64,000 bases of DNA from Acacia acuminata (taxonomy: Eukaryota > Streptophyta > Magnoliopsida > Fabales > Fabaceae): the NCBI GenBank assembly GCA_019022655.1, contig JAFJYI010000018.1:5456001-5520000 (forward strand), written 5' to 3'. The notes below the pieces were generated by a model. The model saw only the letters and a program-made list of their open reading frames with translations, did no database searches and was not told the DNA's origin. A program made the position numbers and the translations under genes. The first letter of the stretch is position 1. Each line of letters begins with the position of its first letter. This document shows, in pieces, positions 21,470-33,112 of the stretch.

Positions 21470-23095
21470 TTACAAATTATAATTAACAACAAACAGATAT
21501 AGAGTAGTAGATTCTAATAACTACTATTCGTTTATTGTTTAACAATCCATTAGTTATCTTTACAAGGCTTACGATGGGCAAGATTCTTGTAAAACTAATA
21601 TTGTTAATTTGGGCCTTCGGTTCCATTGCGAGCCTCGATGGGAGGGTTAACAATTTTACCAAAGTTGAATGTAATTAACCATTGTTTACTTTCAAAATTA
21701 TCTTTAGTATCCAAGTGTTGCCGACGATGGGCCGTACAAAACTTTACTAAAATTTTGAAAATATTAGGGTTTAATCTAGCGAAATCCGATCATCCTTATC
21801 CGATGGGGCTTCGGCGACAACCATTTCACTAATAAACCCACAATGGGGCCCGTAGGTTTTAAAATTAAAAGCTTAATTTAAAACCTTCACCCATTCAATA
21901 TTTTAAGTTTAGAATTTTTAATTTCCAAGAATTTGTTCATTTTAGAGTATTTCGTGAGATCAACATCTTAATTGAAATCATTAGGTACTTTAAAATCCAG
22001 TCATGATTTAGAATGAGCTTCACATGATCATTTTAAATAACCCACAATATATTCTCAAAAATACAATTTCTTGGGAAATTTGTTAGATTATTTATCTGGA
22101 TAACCCAAATAATCTCTCATAATAACTATCACACTAGTCGATTGAAAAACATAATAGTTATCATGCATTTATGACATGCGATTATGCAACAATATGGCAT
22201 CTTCCTATTCTATATGGCATGTTATTTCAAACATCACGTTAATCGTACATATAATTCATAAAATTTAATAAAAGCATTAAATTAAGAAGGCAAATATCTT
22301 TAATCCATGGTTTTCCTAAAAAAAAAATTTAAAAAATTTAAAAAAAAAAATTTACAACTTTGGAATTTCTCTTTTGTCCCGCCCATAGGATTTATCTCGA
22401 AGCCCCTTCGGGGTATCTATGAGCCCAAAAGCCCAAAAACCCAATCCTTGGCTAGAAACCCTAGGACACAAAAGAGGAACCCTAGCCTTCGCCTCTGCCA
22501 CGCAAGCAGCCGAAGTCATCTCAGAACGAAACTCCAGGGGAAGCACCGGCACAGAGAGACGATCAAACAGCCTCCGGAAACACCCCAAAAGGGTGGCCCA
22601 CGCGCCCTCACGCGCCGGCCGTTTGCCGGCGCGTGAAGGCCACGCGCAGCCACTTGTGGAGGCGCGTGGCTGGCCCTTTGGCGGTGTTCCGACCGCCAAA
22701 TTCTTCGTCTTTCCGTCCTCTTTCCATCGATATGTGGTTTGCCCAAATCCGAGATCCAGAAGTCCACGAAAAGTGTCGTACAGTGTTGTTTGCTCATATT
22801 CTTCGCGTTTCTTGATCTCCAATTTTTACAGGAATTCGAAAAATACATAGAAATTCGAAAGGAAATCATAAAAACAGCAAGGAGGAAACCTAATCATATG
22901 GGATTAGCCTCCTTGTTACAAATCAAGAATCACACAAGAGAATCTAACCATGGATTAAAGTATTCATATGATTTATAAACGATTACTACTATGATTCAAA
23001 TAACAAATATAGAAACGAGATGCCATCCTTTCAAAAATAATTTTCGAAGATAATCACATGAAATTTCAAAACTAGGTTCTTTTCCTCATCGCTAT
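21470..23095. other. Copia 5' leader, no gene
   Basis: About 1.6 kb between gag and the primer-binding site on the minus strand. Several overlapping open frames at 22307-22869 exist in all directions because the block is GC-rich and poor in stops; none has a recognisable domain. Confidence 0.6.
22608..22636. other. Perfect GC hairpin in copia leader
   Basis: TCACGCGCCGGC (22608-22619), a 5-base loop, then GCCGGCGCGTGA (22625-22636): a perfect 12-bp stem, ten of twelve pairs G-C, inside a locally GC-rich 300-bp block (22400-22700) in otherwise AT-rich DNA. Confidence 0.85.
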
Positions 23096-23110
23096 TGGCT
23101 CGATGCCAAT

Positions 23111-23549
23111 TGTAGGAAATCGATCGAAACGCGGAAGCGTATCGTACCACGCGATGTAGGAAAAGATGAAACCTTTTATCGTTTTGCTTACTGGATATTG
23201 AAGAGCTATCTCGAAAGATTCTCCACGAGCAAACCTTGTCTACGAACGGTCCTCGTATACAAACGGTCCTCGTGCGATCTATGATTGATCTTCCGGACTA
23301 TCTCTCGAGGGGAATGAGATGGTTGTGTGGGCAACCGTTCGGATGATGAACGTCCGCCTCTAGGTTTTTGTTTCGATGAGAGCCTCCTAACTATTTGTGC
23401 GGCCGTATCTTTTCAAGCGGCGAAAGTTAGTTTATATGCTACTACACCCAAGGCCTAACCCTAATCCACATGGGCCTTAGAGTTCTTGGGTTGTAGTCTC
23501 AATTAAGCCTTATTGGGCTTAAGTGACCAAAGAGCACATTAACCCAACA
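23111..23549 (-). repeat. 5' LTR of truncated copia
   Basis: 439 bp with ends TGTAGGAAAT and AACCCAACA (on the element strand TGTTGGG...TTCCTACA), next to the primer-binding site. No second LTR is present in the window. Confidence 0.8.
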
Positions 23550-23836
23550 CTGAACACATTCCAAACAAGAGTTTTCCTTCCTCTGTCCAGTAAGATAAGC
23601 ACCAACACTCGATTCAAATAATGTGGGCCTGGAGACGCAATTGTCGAACAAGGGAGATAAGGAGAAGACGCACCTTTTTGCCTCTATTTTAATTTTTATA
23701 AGAGTTAATTATATTAAATACTTAAAATTTAAACATGCTTTAATTGATGAGGCATCATTAACGGTGTTAGAATAAAAAGACTAAAAACATGTTTTTTAAA
23801 CTTAAGAGACTCAATTGAAACCTAAAATAAAAATAA

Positions 23837-24799
23837 TGGATTTTTCCAAAACACCCTTCATTAATTCCCCTAACTCTCAAAACGACGTCATTTTGAGGTT
23901 AGAAGAATTAATGAAGGGTCTTCAGGTATTTTTGTTTTTGTATTTATTATATGAATTTTAGCAAAACACCCTTCATAAGAATCACAAAACATGATTTTTT
24001 TTTTTTTTTTTTTTTTTTACCAATAACTTGTTGCTCATAAAAAATCCATACTCACAGATATAGTATTTAGAGTTGCATTAATACTTTGTGTGTGTGTGTC
24101 TATATATATATATATAGTCTTATAGAATGTGGCTTTCATTATCATGTTTGGTATTTGATGCTACAAATTGATGGAAACATTCCAAGTTAAAGTTTACGGC
24201 ATCCCTTGTGTCGTCCTCTTCAAAATAAATACTCCCTCCGCTCTTATATTTTAGAGTTCATTTGGATGTAGTTTTTGGAGAATGATTTTTGGGATTTACG
24301 AGGTAAAAATGGATTTTGAAAGATAGTTTTTGGGATTTACAAGATAAAAATGACTTTTGGAGAATAGTTTTTTTTTTTTTAATAAAAATGATAGTGTTTG
24401 GACAACTTCAAAACCTAGGTTTTAACACCAGTTTGCCAAACACTCCAAAATTATCCAGAAGTTATTTTGCATCAAAACCTAGGTTTTGGCAAAAGTTTGA
24501 CAAATACTCCAAAATTGTCCAGAAGCTATTCTGTATCAAAACCTAAGTTTTGGCAAAAGTTTACCAAACACTCCAAAAATTGTCCAAAGGCTATTCTGCA
24601 TATAAGCCTAGGTTTTCGATCAAAAACCTAGGTTTTGTAAAAAGCTATTTTTTCAGCTTTTTCTCTCTCCTCTGGCATCATCAATATTTTTTTAAGTACC
24701 ATTCAGTATTTTTTAGTAGTCTTGATTACCCACGAAAATATTTTTTCAATATCTTAAAAGAAATTTTGAAGAACATAAAGTATTTTTTTAATATCTTTA
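23837..24799. repeat. Direct repeat R1, right copy
   Basis: Second copy of 18691-19658. Unlike the left copy it continues without a break into the rest of the foldback element to 25487. Confidence 0.85.
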
Positions 24800-25487
24800 A
24801 GTATCTTTTTAGTATCCGTTATTACTTGAAATTTTTTTTCAAGATTAGTCAGTACCCTAAAATATTTTTTCAAGATCATAAAATAAATTTTTAAGACTAT
24901 GAGAAGTATTTTTTTTAGTACCAATCAGTATTAATTATCTTTTTAGTACCCGTCAGTACCCTGAAATATTTTTTTAATATCAAAAAATAAAATAAATTTT
25001 TAAGATAATGAAGTATTTCGGGGTACTTAAAAAAATACTTCATGATCTTAAAAAATTTATTTTAGGATATTAAAAAAATATTTTGGGGTACTGAGTAATC
25101 TTTAAAAAAAAATTCAGGTACTAACAAGTACTAAAAAGATACTTAAGGATATTGAAAAAATACTTCATGATCTTGAAATTAAAAAAATTTAGGATATTGA
25201 AAAAATATTTCAGGGTACTGAAGGGTACTTAAAAAATATTTAAGGATACTGACTTCTTCTTAAAAAATACTGATGATGGCATAGATGAGAGAGAAAAAGA
25301 TGACAAAAATAGCTTTTTATAAAACCTAGGTTTTGATGCAAAATAGCTTCTGAATAATTTTTTGAGTGTTTGGTAAAATTTTGTCAAAACCTAGGTTTTG
25401 GTGTAAAATAGCTTCTGGCAGACTTGTGACAAAACCTAAGTTTTGTTTCTAAAACCTAGGTTTTAGAATCCTCCAAATAGGGCCGGC
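24254..25487. mobile_element. Foldback element with AAAACCTAGGTTTT repeats
   Basis: The left arm (24380-24650) and right arm (25310-25470) are inverted copies containing several AAAACCTAGGTTTT palindromes. The centre is built of alternating TTTTTAGTACC and TACTAAAAAGATACTT phrases. Flanking sequence (AATACTCCCTCCGCTC before, AAATAATTTATAAGG after) is continuous at 42773-42815 and 49567-49610, showing the uninserted site. Non-coding. Confidence 0.75.
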
Positions 25488-25515
25488 TAAATAAATAATT
25501 TATAAGGATTAAAAA

Positions 25516-25698
25516 GTGGGAAATACACTTCTCATGTGATAGGAGAAGTGTATCCACATGTCATAGATACAAAAAGATGTGGTCCCACCATTTCCGTGCT
25601 TTGAGTTTTTTTTTTTTTAATAAAAAGATGTGGGTCTCACCATTTCATATATGTGTAGGAATTTGCTTCTTCTCATGCAACATGAGAAGTATAAACCC
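25516..25698. mobile_element. Small inverted-repeat MITE
   Basis: Ends GGGAAATACACTTCTCATGT and (complement) GGGTTTATACTTCTCATGTT, with a second internal inverted pair around GATGTGG. Non-coding; the AT-rich flanks do not give a clear target duplication. Confidence 0.65.
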
Positions 25699-25699
25699 C

Positions 25700-26146
25700 T
25701 TAAAAAAATTAATTAAATTAGTTATTTAAAATATGTGTGTGTGTGTGTGTGTGTGTTTAACTATTTAATTTGCATTTTGGAACTATCCTTGTAAAAACTT
25801 AGAAGTTAATAGTAAAAGTAGTTTAGGGGAAAAAAATAACTATGAGAAATGAAATGGATTCAAATCTTATATTTAAATCAAATTCAACCGTTTGAGTACA
25901 TGATTTTTTTTTTTTTTTTTTTTTGTAACGAATACATGATTGTTTTAATTACATGTGGAGGGTTCAAAAAAAAATATTATTAGAAAATCTCATATAAAGA
26001 CAGTTGAATTACCCAAATTCTAATTTGAGTTACTAAACTTAACATATTATTAATTAGGTTATATGATACAATTAAGGATTTAGAATTTGGAACAAATTAC
26101 CTCTATATTTTTTAGTTATTAAAAAAAGAAAAAGAAAAATTGGATT
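25700..26146. other. AT-rich spacer
   Basis: No gene. Contains (GT)n at about 25733-25755, a T-run of 23 at 25904-25926 and flank sequence shared with 42880-43020 and 49690-49870 (GGAACTATCCTT, AAGTTA...AGTAAAAGTAGTTTAGG). Confidence 0.7.
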
Positions 26147-26609
26147 GTGTATGTAACATCCCAAATTTTTGGGATATGAAATTGGAGTATTTTATGGAAA
26201 TTAAATATGAAATTTTGGTTTAGAATAATTATTTAAAATTTAGGCTTATTTTACCCATAAATAATTGATTTTGGGAAAAAGGGTAAATTCAAGTAAGAAA
26301 TCATTTATGCCTAAAAATTATAGAATTAATATTTTATGGCTTAGGAAGAATTAATTAAGAAAGAAAATCCTTAGAAGGGATTAAGGATTAAATTTTAATA
26401 ATTATCCAATAGTTGAAGGGTCAAGTGGGATAATTTTATTGGGCCCCACAACCAACCCAATACACCTTTTTATTTTATTTTATTTTATTTGGATAGACCT
26501 TAACTTTATATGTATGCATTCGGTCCAGTAGATGAGAGAAAAAGATCAGCCCAATGCTCCATGTCATATATCCATTCTAGCCACACACTTCAATCCCTTA
26601 AGTCATTTA

Positions 26610-27188
26610 GGCTATGTTTGCGAGTTTGGAGGGGAAGGGAAGGAAGGGAAATGGATGATATTTCCTCCCCTTGTTTGGGAGTTAAAAAAATAGCAAGGGA
26701 GGAAGATGGAGGATTAATGAGTTACTTTTACCATTTTGTCCTTTTCTTTAATAATTAATATAATTATTATACTTTACAAATAAATTTAAATTTAAATCTT
26801 CTAAAAACATTATTTATGTAATTTTTATATTCAAAAAATTATTTATGTGGCTACGGCGGCGGCGGCGGTGGTGTCGCGGCGGCGGCGGTGGTGGCGGCGG
26901 CGCGACGGTGGTGGTGGCGGCGTGGCGGTGGTGGTGGCGGCGGTGGTGATGGGGTGGTGGTGGTGGTGGTGGTGAGTGAGGGTAAAGAAGTAATAAACAT
27001 ATTTCTCCTCTTAAAACCCCCCATATGGGGGGAACTTTATTTTTTAGAAGGAGGAGGATTTTGGAGGATTTGTAAAAATCCCTGATTCCCTCCCCTCCTA
27101 TTTTTAAAAATCGCAAACAAGGGAAGGGTCTACCAAAACCCTCCCTTCCCTTTCCTTTCCCTCCAAAATAGAACTCGCAAACATAGCC
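26610..27188. mobile_element. Tourist-like (PIF/Harbinger) MITE nested in the LTR
   Basis: 579 bp with inverted ends GGCTATGTTTGCGAGTTTGG and AACTCGCAAACATAGCC and the 3-bp target duplication TTA at 26607-26609 and 27189-27191, the mark of PIF/Harbinger elements. The centre (26845-26975) is an expanded GGC/GGT array that would read as poly-Gly on plus and poly-Pro/His/Arg on minus; those frames are repeat artefacts. Confidence 0.85.
26849..26975. repeat. GGC/GGT trinucleotide array
   Basis: Imperfect (GGC)n(GGT)n run within the Tourist-like MITE. Its purine-rich GC composition stands out sharply against the AT-rich surroundings and could form G-rich secondary structure. Confidence 0.9.
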
Positions 27189-27708
27189 TTAGTAAAACGA
27201 CAAAGCAAGGCAGCAAAATATATATTCTGATTCATTAAGCATTTGCCAAATCCATTGTATTCATGCATTATTTCACACATTATTCTTATCAGTACAACAA
27301 ATATCTCCGACAAGCCCAATACTCTTTATGATTCGATAGCACCTTCAACTCATTCTCATTATTTGTCTCCAAGCCCATAAACCCAACCCATTACCTCCAT
27401 ACTACCCAGACCATATAACAGACTATTGATCCATTACCCATTCGGCTCATTTCATTTTAAGTATATTTTCCATTTACTCTCTCTCATTCATCCTGCCAAA
27501 CACGTATCAACCAAGATCAACAAATCAACTTTTTGGCCTCTCCACCGTGAATGCAAGAAACAGAAGATTTGATCGCGTAAAACCAGCTGAAAACCTCAGA
27601 GCCGCTTCAATAAACGCAGAAGAGTCAAAGTCGCACAGGGACGCCATGCTTCTTGAGCCCAGAACCCTCTCTCTCATTATAATCTCTTGGTCCATAACCT
27701 CTCGGTCT

Positions 27709-27945
27709 TACCAGAAGCTAGGATTGAAGAGATAAAAGCAGAGAAGAAGAATCGAGAGAATTGGTATTGGATCTTATTATCTCACATTCAGTAGTATATT
27801 ACATTTATAGAGAACAGGTGGCGTATGTGTGAGTTGTTATGAAGTGCACGATAACCACACAGTAACAGACTCCTCCTAACAACTTGACTTTCTAACAAAT
27901 AGATGCCAGCTAGGACAAATAGGCAGTAACCTGTATACTCTAATA
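27709..27945 (-). repeat. 3' LTR of copia element
   Basis: 237 bp, beginning TACCAGAAGC in plus. About eight small differences from the 5' LTR, including a 4-base gap (CACGATAACC against CACATGGGATAACC). A short purine run (AGGGAA on minus) lies directly inside as the presumed polypurine tract. Confidence 0.92.
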
Positions 27946-27963
27946 TTCCCTATGCAACTCTTG

Positions 27964-30900
27964 TTAAGATAATTGATTAAGACTAAATACATTCAAGCGA
28001 TCTCTAAAAGGAAGGAACAGACTCTGGCCGAGTGGCTTTGTCAGCACATCAGCAACTTGTTCTTGTGAAGGGACATAGCCAATTTGAATTTGACCTGCTG
28101 CAACCTTCTCTCGGAGAAAATGAATATCAATCTCCACATGTTTTGTTTTTGAATGGAGAACTGGATTTGAGGCTAACGCTATTGCACTAGAGTTGTCACA
28201 CCAAAAAATAGGAATTTCTACCACTGGAACATGCATCTCCTGTAGAAGCTTCATAACCCACACCACATCCGAAGAGGCATTAGCAAGGCTTCTATATTCA
28301 GCTTCAGTAGCTGAGCGTGAAACCACAGGTTGACATTTAGACACCCAGATAATAGGATTAGAACCAAGATAGGTGCAGTTGCCACTCACAGATCGACGGT
28401 CTTCTTTGTTTGTGGCCCAATCCGAGTCTGAGAAAGCTCGGACATTTAGTCTAGGTAGGGGACGAAGTAAGAGGCCATAATCAATAGTGCCTACCAGATA
28501 CCGAAGGATCCGTTTAACCCCAACCCAGTGAGGCTCTCGAGGATCCTGCAAAAATCTACTTAACCTGTTGACAGAAAATGTAATTTCTAGTCTGGTGTAG
28601 CATAGGTATTGTAGCTTGCCCAATGCACTTCTGTACAACTTGGGGTTAGGAAGCTGATGACCTTCTGCAGAGGCCAGCTGAAGATTGGTAGCCATGGGTG
28701 TAACATATGATTTAGCATTGAGAAATTTGATATCAGCGAGGAGTCCAAGTGTGTATTTTCTTTGAGATAGCAAAAGACCCTGATCTGTATGATAAAACTC
28801 ATTGCCCAGAAAGTAAGATAAGGACCCAAATCTTTGAGTGAAAACAGATCACTCATAGCAGTAATAAGACACCGAACCTCATCATCATTGGAGCCGGTGA
28901 TGACGATATCATCTACATATAGAATTAAGTAAACAATATGATCCTGATTCTTTCTTATAAAAGACGTGAATTTGATTTAGAGGCAATAAATCCTAAAGTA
29001 GACAAAGCTGAATGCAATTTTTGAAACCAAGCACGTGGAGCTTGTTTTAAACCATAGATAGCCTTGCGCAACTTGCACACCAAAAGTCTACCATCAGCAG
29101 CACAACCTTGAGAAAAACCTGGTGGGGGCTCCATGTATACCTCTTCTGAGAGGTCACCATTCAAAAAGGCATTGTTGAAGTCCAGCTGTCGTAGCTTCCA
29201 ATGAGAGGAAATTGCTATACTGAGCAATATATGTATGGTGGCAGCTTTGACGACTGGGCTGAAAGTATCTACGTAGTTAATTCCGGGAGCTTGAGAAAAA
29301 CCTTTTGCTACAAGTCTGGATTTTCTTTTTGCCAGTGAGCCATCAGCATTGGTCTTGGTTTTCCAAAGCCACTTGCACCCAATAGGTCTAGGATGAGAGG
29401 GTAAAGGCACCACATCCCATGTGTGAAACTTTAGGAGAGCATTATACTATTCTAAAGTAGCTTGTTTCCACTGAGGATCAGCTAATGCTTCTGTAATAGT
29501 AGTAGGAGGTAAAGTATCAGCAGCAACAGAAAAGATTTGAGGCTTGGGAGTCCCAGTTTTTTTGACGGAATAGACTTTAGGTTTGTGTATCCCATTTTGC
29601 TACGAGTAACCATTGGATGACAATTATTAGTGGAGGTACCAGGTGAGAGAACAAGGATAGGTGTATGAGAATTTGATGTAGTGGATTGAGGTACTGAAGG
29701 ATATGATGGTTGAGTAGGAGAGGTATTGGGTGTAGGAGTAGGAGAGTTTGACATAGGAGCTGACGGTGATGTGGGTAAGGGAGAGGAATTGTTAACAGTG
29801 GATGAATGGGAAGAAAGTCTAGTAGAATGGTTTGGCAGAAGGGAGGAAATGGTATGACAAGTGGACTGAGATACTGCTGTATTTTTGACCGAGAACTGAG
29901 CACCAGGAGAGTGAAAACATGATTCATCAAAATTAACATGTCTAGAGATATATACATGTCCTGTGAGCATGTTAACACATTTGTAGCCTTGGTGTTGAGA
30001 ACTATATCCCAAGAAGACACATGCAGCAGACCTGAAGGCCAACTTGTGAGAGTTATAGGGTCTAATATGAGGATAACAGATACAGCCAAACACCCGTAGG
30101 ATAGAGTAATTAGGGCAAACTCCATGTAGTTTCTCATAAGGTGTCATATTAGATGGTAAAGCCTTAGTAGGTAATCTGTTGAGCAGAAAAACAGCAGTGG
30201 CAAATGCATCCTTCCAATAAAACATAGTTAATGAAGCATGAGCTAGTAAAGTTAGTCCTGTTTCAACAATAGAACGATGACGTCTCTCAACTAATCCATT
30301 CTGTTCTGACGTATGAGGACAAGAGAATCTATGTTCTATACCACATTTAGCAAGATAATCCTTAAAAACTAAGAACTCACCACCATTATCATATTAAACT
30401 TGTTGGATTTTAGTGTGATACTTATTTTCAACTAGCTGTTTAAACTCCTTGAACTTAGATAAAGCATCAGATTTCTTAGATAAGAAATAAATCCATGTAA
30501 AGCGGCTATAAGCATCAACAAACACAATATAGTAAGCTGATCCATAAGAGTGAATAGGAGTAGGACCCCAGATATCCATTACAATCAACTGTGAAGGTTT
30601 TTGATACACAGTGGTAGATGAAGAAAAAGGTAATTTGTGACTTTTTCCAAACTGACAAGCAGAACACAGAGTTTTATTGTTCAAGGAAGTAAAAGCAATG
30701 GAATTACAATTAAGAATACTCTTCACAGTGTCAAGTGAAGAGTGTCCTAATCGTTGATGCCATAATTGCCGAGAATCAGATGAGACAGCAAGAGCATATG
30801 ACTTCTTAGCAGTAACAGTAGAAGCTGAACCAGTGTATGAAGTGGCAGATCCAAGATTGTGATTGTTGGACCTTACAGATGCCACATTTGCTAGCAGAGG

Positions 30901-32520
30901 ATACATTCCATTACGTTCAATTCCAGTCATCAAGGGTTGGCCAGTCCTCAGATCCTTTATGACACATTTTCGAGGAAAAAATTCAATAGAAACATTGTTC
31001 TCATGTGTAAATCTAGCAACTGACAGTAAATTCTTCTTCATTTTTGGAACATGTAAAACATTGTTTAGAGTAAATTGAGACTCATTATTGGAAAGAAGAG
31101 TTTTACCAGTGGAGCATATTGAAGATAACTCACCAGTGCCAACTTGTACTGTACCTGTGCCAGGGCGAACAGAGACTTGGTCAAAACAAGACTCGTCATG
31201 AGTGATATGGGCTGTAGCACCAGAATCCGGGTACCACGCAGAGCCAACAACAGTAGTAGGCGTGACTAGGTAAGCTTGAGCTATAGGATCCTTAGCTTTG
31301 TCATTTGAAGTTAAAGTGGAAATCACAGGTGCCACATGAGACACAGTGTTGACTTTGGTAGATCCAGAAGGACGTAAGGTAGATGACGCATCAGATACAG
31401 TTGGTTCAACTGGAACATGATAGTACTCAAATGGAGAATAAAATTCAGGGACTCCATAACCTGTGTCAGCATAGTGAGCCTGAGCAGACTGAGCCTCCAA
31501 AGGTAGACCATAATTAGACTGTCCATATGAATTTGGATAGTCTTTACGGTAGTAACACCTGTCTGCCAGATGACCAGCCTTGTGGCATATTTGACACATA
31601 GGACGCCAGTTGGTAGTGAAACGGCCATGACCACGAGCATTGATGCGACCTCCTCCTCGACAAGAGTTGGAAGGTTGAAACTGAGGACTTCCATAGCCTG
31701 TGGTCGGTCCTTGTGCATTACAGATAATATTGAAGAAATCATCCTCATTTTGCTCATTCGAATGCATATCAGCGGAAGACACACCAGGAAGTTTGGAAGC
31801 ACCATTGGACAGATTTGGAGATGCATTAATGACGAGATTGACTAGATGCGTAGTGGTGTTTGTGAGGAACAACTTGTGCCGAGATTCAAAGTCCAACAAC
31901 ATATTGGAGACCATCTCAATACCAAAGCGAGGCCGAGATGCATTGATAACTGCAATGACTGGTTCATATTCAGCTGTAAGCCCGTTCAGGATGTGCGAGA
32001 CGTGTGTAGCTTCGTCCACTTTTTCACCAAGCATAGCTAGATGATCGCAAATCGACTTGAGGTTTGCTAGATAATCACGCATCGGCAGATCTCCTTTTCA
32101 CTGATTTGCTAATTGGCTGCGGTACGACAGAATCTTGGAGTCTGATTTGTTTGAGAACAATTGATTCAACTTTGCCCAAATCTGAGCAGCTGTGGTGAGG
32201 CCGACCAAACCCGGCAAGATGTTTGAGGCTACAGACGATAATAGCCACGAATCCAGAGCCGAATCTAGTGATTTAAACTCATCGAAGTCAGGATTAGGAA
32301 TTTCACGGCCGCCATCACCTCTGACCTTCGTCGGTGGTGGAACAGCAGTACCGTCAAGAAAGGAGTAAACGCGATATTGCTTAACCATAAAATAGACCTG
32401 CTGCTTCCATAGTAAAAAATTTGTATCATCAAGCTTGATAGTGATCTTCTTATTGGAGAAGCCACGGCTTGCAAACACCGCCTGAGTTGCTATGTCGGCA
32501 GAGAGTATTGATCCAGACAT
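27964..32520 (-). pseudogene. Copia gag-pol, interrupted by several lesions
   Basis: Gag starts at the ATG at 32520 (MSGSILSADI), with LDDTNFLLWKQQV typical of copia gag. Then follow: a zinc knuckle CQICHKAGHLADRC (about 31600-31559); protease with DSGA (about 31215-31226); the GAG-pre-integrase HQRLGH (about 30760); integrase MDIWGP (about 30575) and ENGLVERRH-type sequence (about 30280); reverse transcriptase with CKWLWK (about 29360), LDFNNAFLNG (about 29170) and the YVDD active site at 28908-28919; RNase H with SDSDWA, ATEAEY and KTKHVEID (about 28120). Lesions: a stop/frameshift near 32098, a TAA stop before YDNGGEF (30395), a stop near 29445, and frame breaks near 28957 and 28800. It is a dead but fairly young copy. 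Confidence 0.93.
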
Positions 32521-32636
32521 TTTCGACGTATTGCTCAGCGATCAATCCAAAAAACAGAGGAGATCACCAAGCTGTCGATGACTGCTCTGGTCACCGGGAT
32601 CGGACTATGACGGTGGTCGTCACAGCTCTGATACCA

Positions 32637-32878
32637 TACCAGAAGCTAGGATTGAAAGAGATAAAAGCAGAGAAGAAGAATCGAGAGAATTGGTACTGGA
32701 TCTTATTATCTCACATTCAGTAGTATATTACATTTATAGAGAACATGTGGCGTATGTGCGAGTTGTTATGAAGTGCACATGGGATAACCACACAGTAACA
32801 GACTCCTCCAAACAACTTGACTTTCTAACAAATAGATGCCAGCTAGGACACATAGGCAGTAACCTGTATACTCTAATA
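32637..32878 (-). repeat. 5' LTR of copia element
   Basis: 242 bp, next to the primer-binding site at 32625-32636. It ends CTCTAATA before the GGTCT duplication. Confidence 0.92.
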
Positions 32879-33106
32879 GGTCTGTCATTTGTTCTTCCTC
32901 GGTCAGACCCTCGGCTTATTATATATTCAGGCTCGTTGTTCTGTTTATCATGGTATTGTTTCAACCAGCCAAGAGAGAAACTGAGAACCATGAGAGAAAG
33001 AGATTCAACTGCGGTTATACTTGTGATCATCCTCCTCTGCAATTACACCGAAAAATAGGGGTGATAGCCATTAACGGAAATCACAGCGAACAAGCTTAGA
33101 CCTGAG

Positions 33107-33112
33107 GTAAGT
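33107..33112 (+). promoter_or_regulatory. Consensus 5' splice site in giant LTR
   Basis: ACCTGAG|GTAAGTCACC matches the plant donor consensus. The related LTR fragment has GACCGAG|GTTAGC at the homologous place (about 5681 on minus), and the solo LTR at 15327 has AATAG|GTAAGT. This suggests the LTR transcript leader of this family contains an intron. No acceptor can be assigned because the element interior is lost. Confidence 0.5.

Larger units (their letters stand above)
19659..23549 (-). mobile_element. Truncated Ty1/copia element (no RT, no 3' LTR)
   Basis: Minus orientation: 5' LTR 23111-23549, then a primer-binding site (GGCTCGATGCCA read in plus, 23097-23108, which lacks one base of the usual GGCTCTGATGCCA), a 1.6-kb leader, gag, and the start of pol. 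It ends within integrase at 19659. Reverse transcriptase, RNase H and the 3' LTR are missing, replaced by repeat R1. The right flank (23550-23836) matches 50283-50585. Confidence 0.85.
27709..32878 (-). mobile_element. Full-length Ty1/copia retrotransposon with TA...TA LTR ends
   Basis: 5,170 bp in minus orientation. LTRs at 27709-27945 (3') and 32637-32878 (5') share nearly all bases; target duplication GGTCT at 27704-27708 and 32879-32883. The primer-binding site for initiator tRNA-Met reads TGGTATCAGAGC on the minus strand (32625-32636), directly inside the 5' LTR. On the element strand the LTR begins TATTAGAG and ends TTCTGGTA, a non-canonical TA...TA pair instead of TG...CA. The related LTR fragment near 5900 has the unduplicated TCTCGGTCT, confirming the empty site. 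Coding order gag-PR-INT-RT-RNaseH is copia. Confidence 0.93.

Noticed and set aside
22307..22869. Five overlapping open frames of 60-156 codons
   Set aside because: They occupy a GC-rich, stop-poor block of the copia leader in several frames at once, with no recognisable domain.
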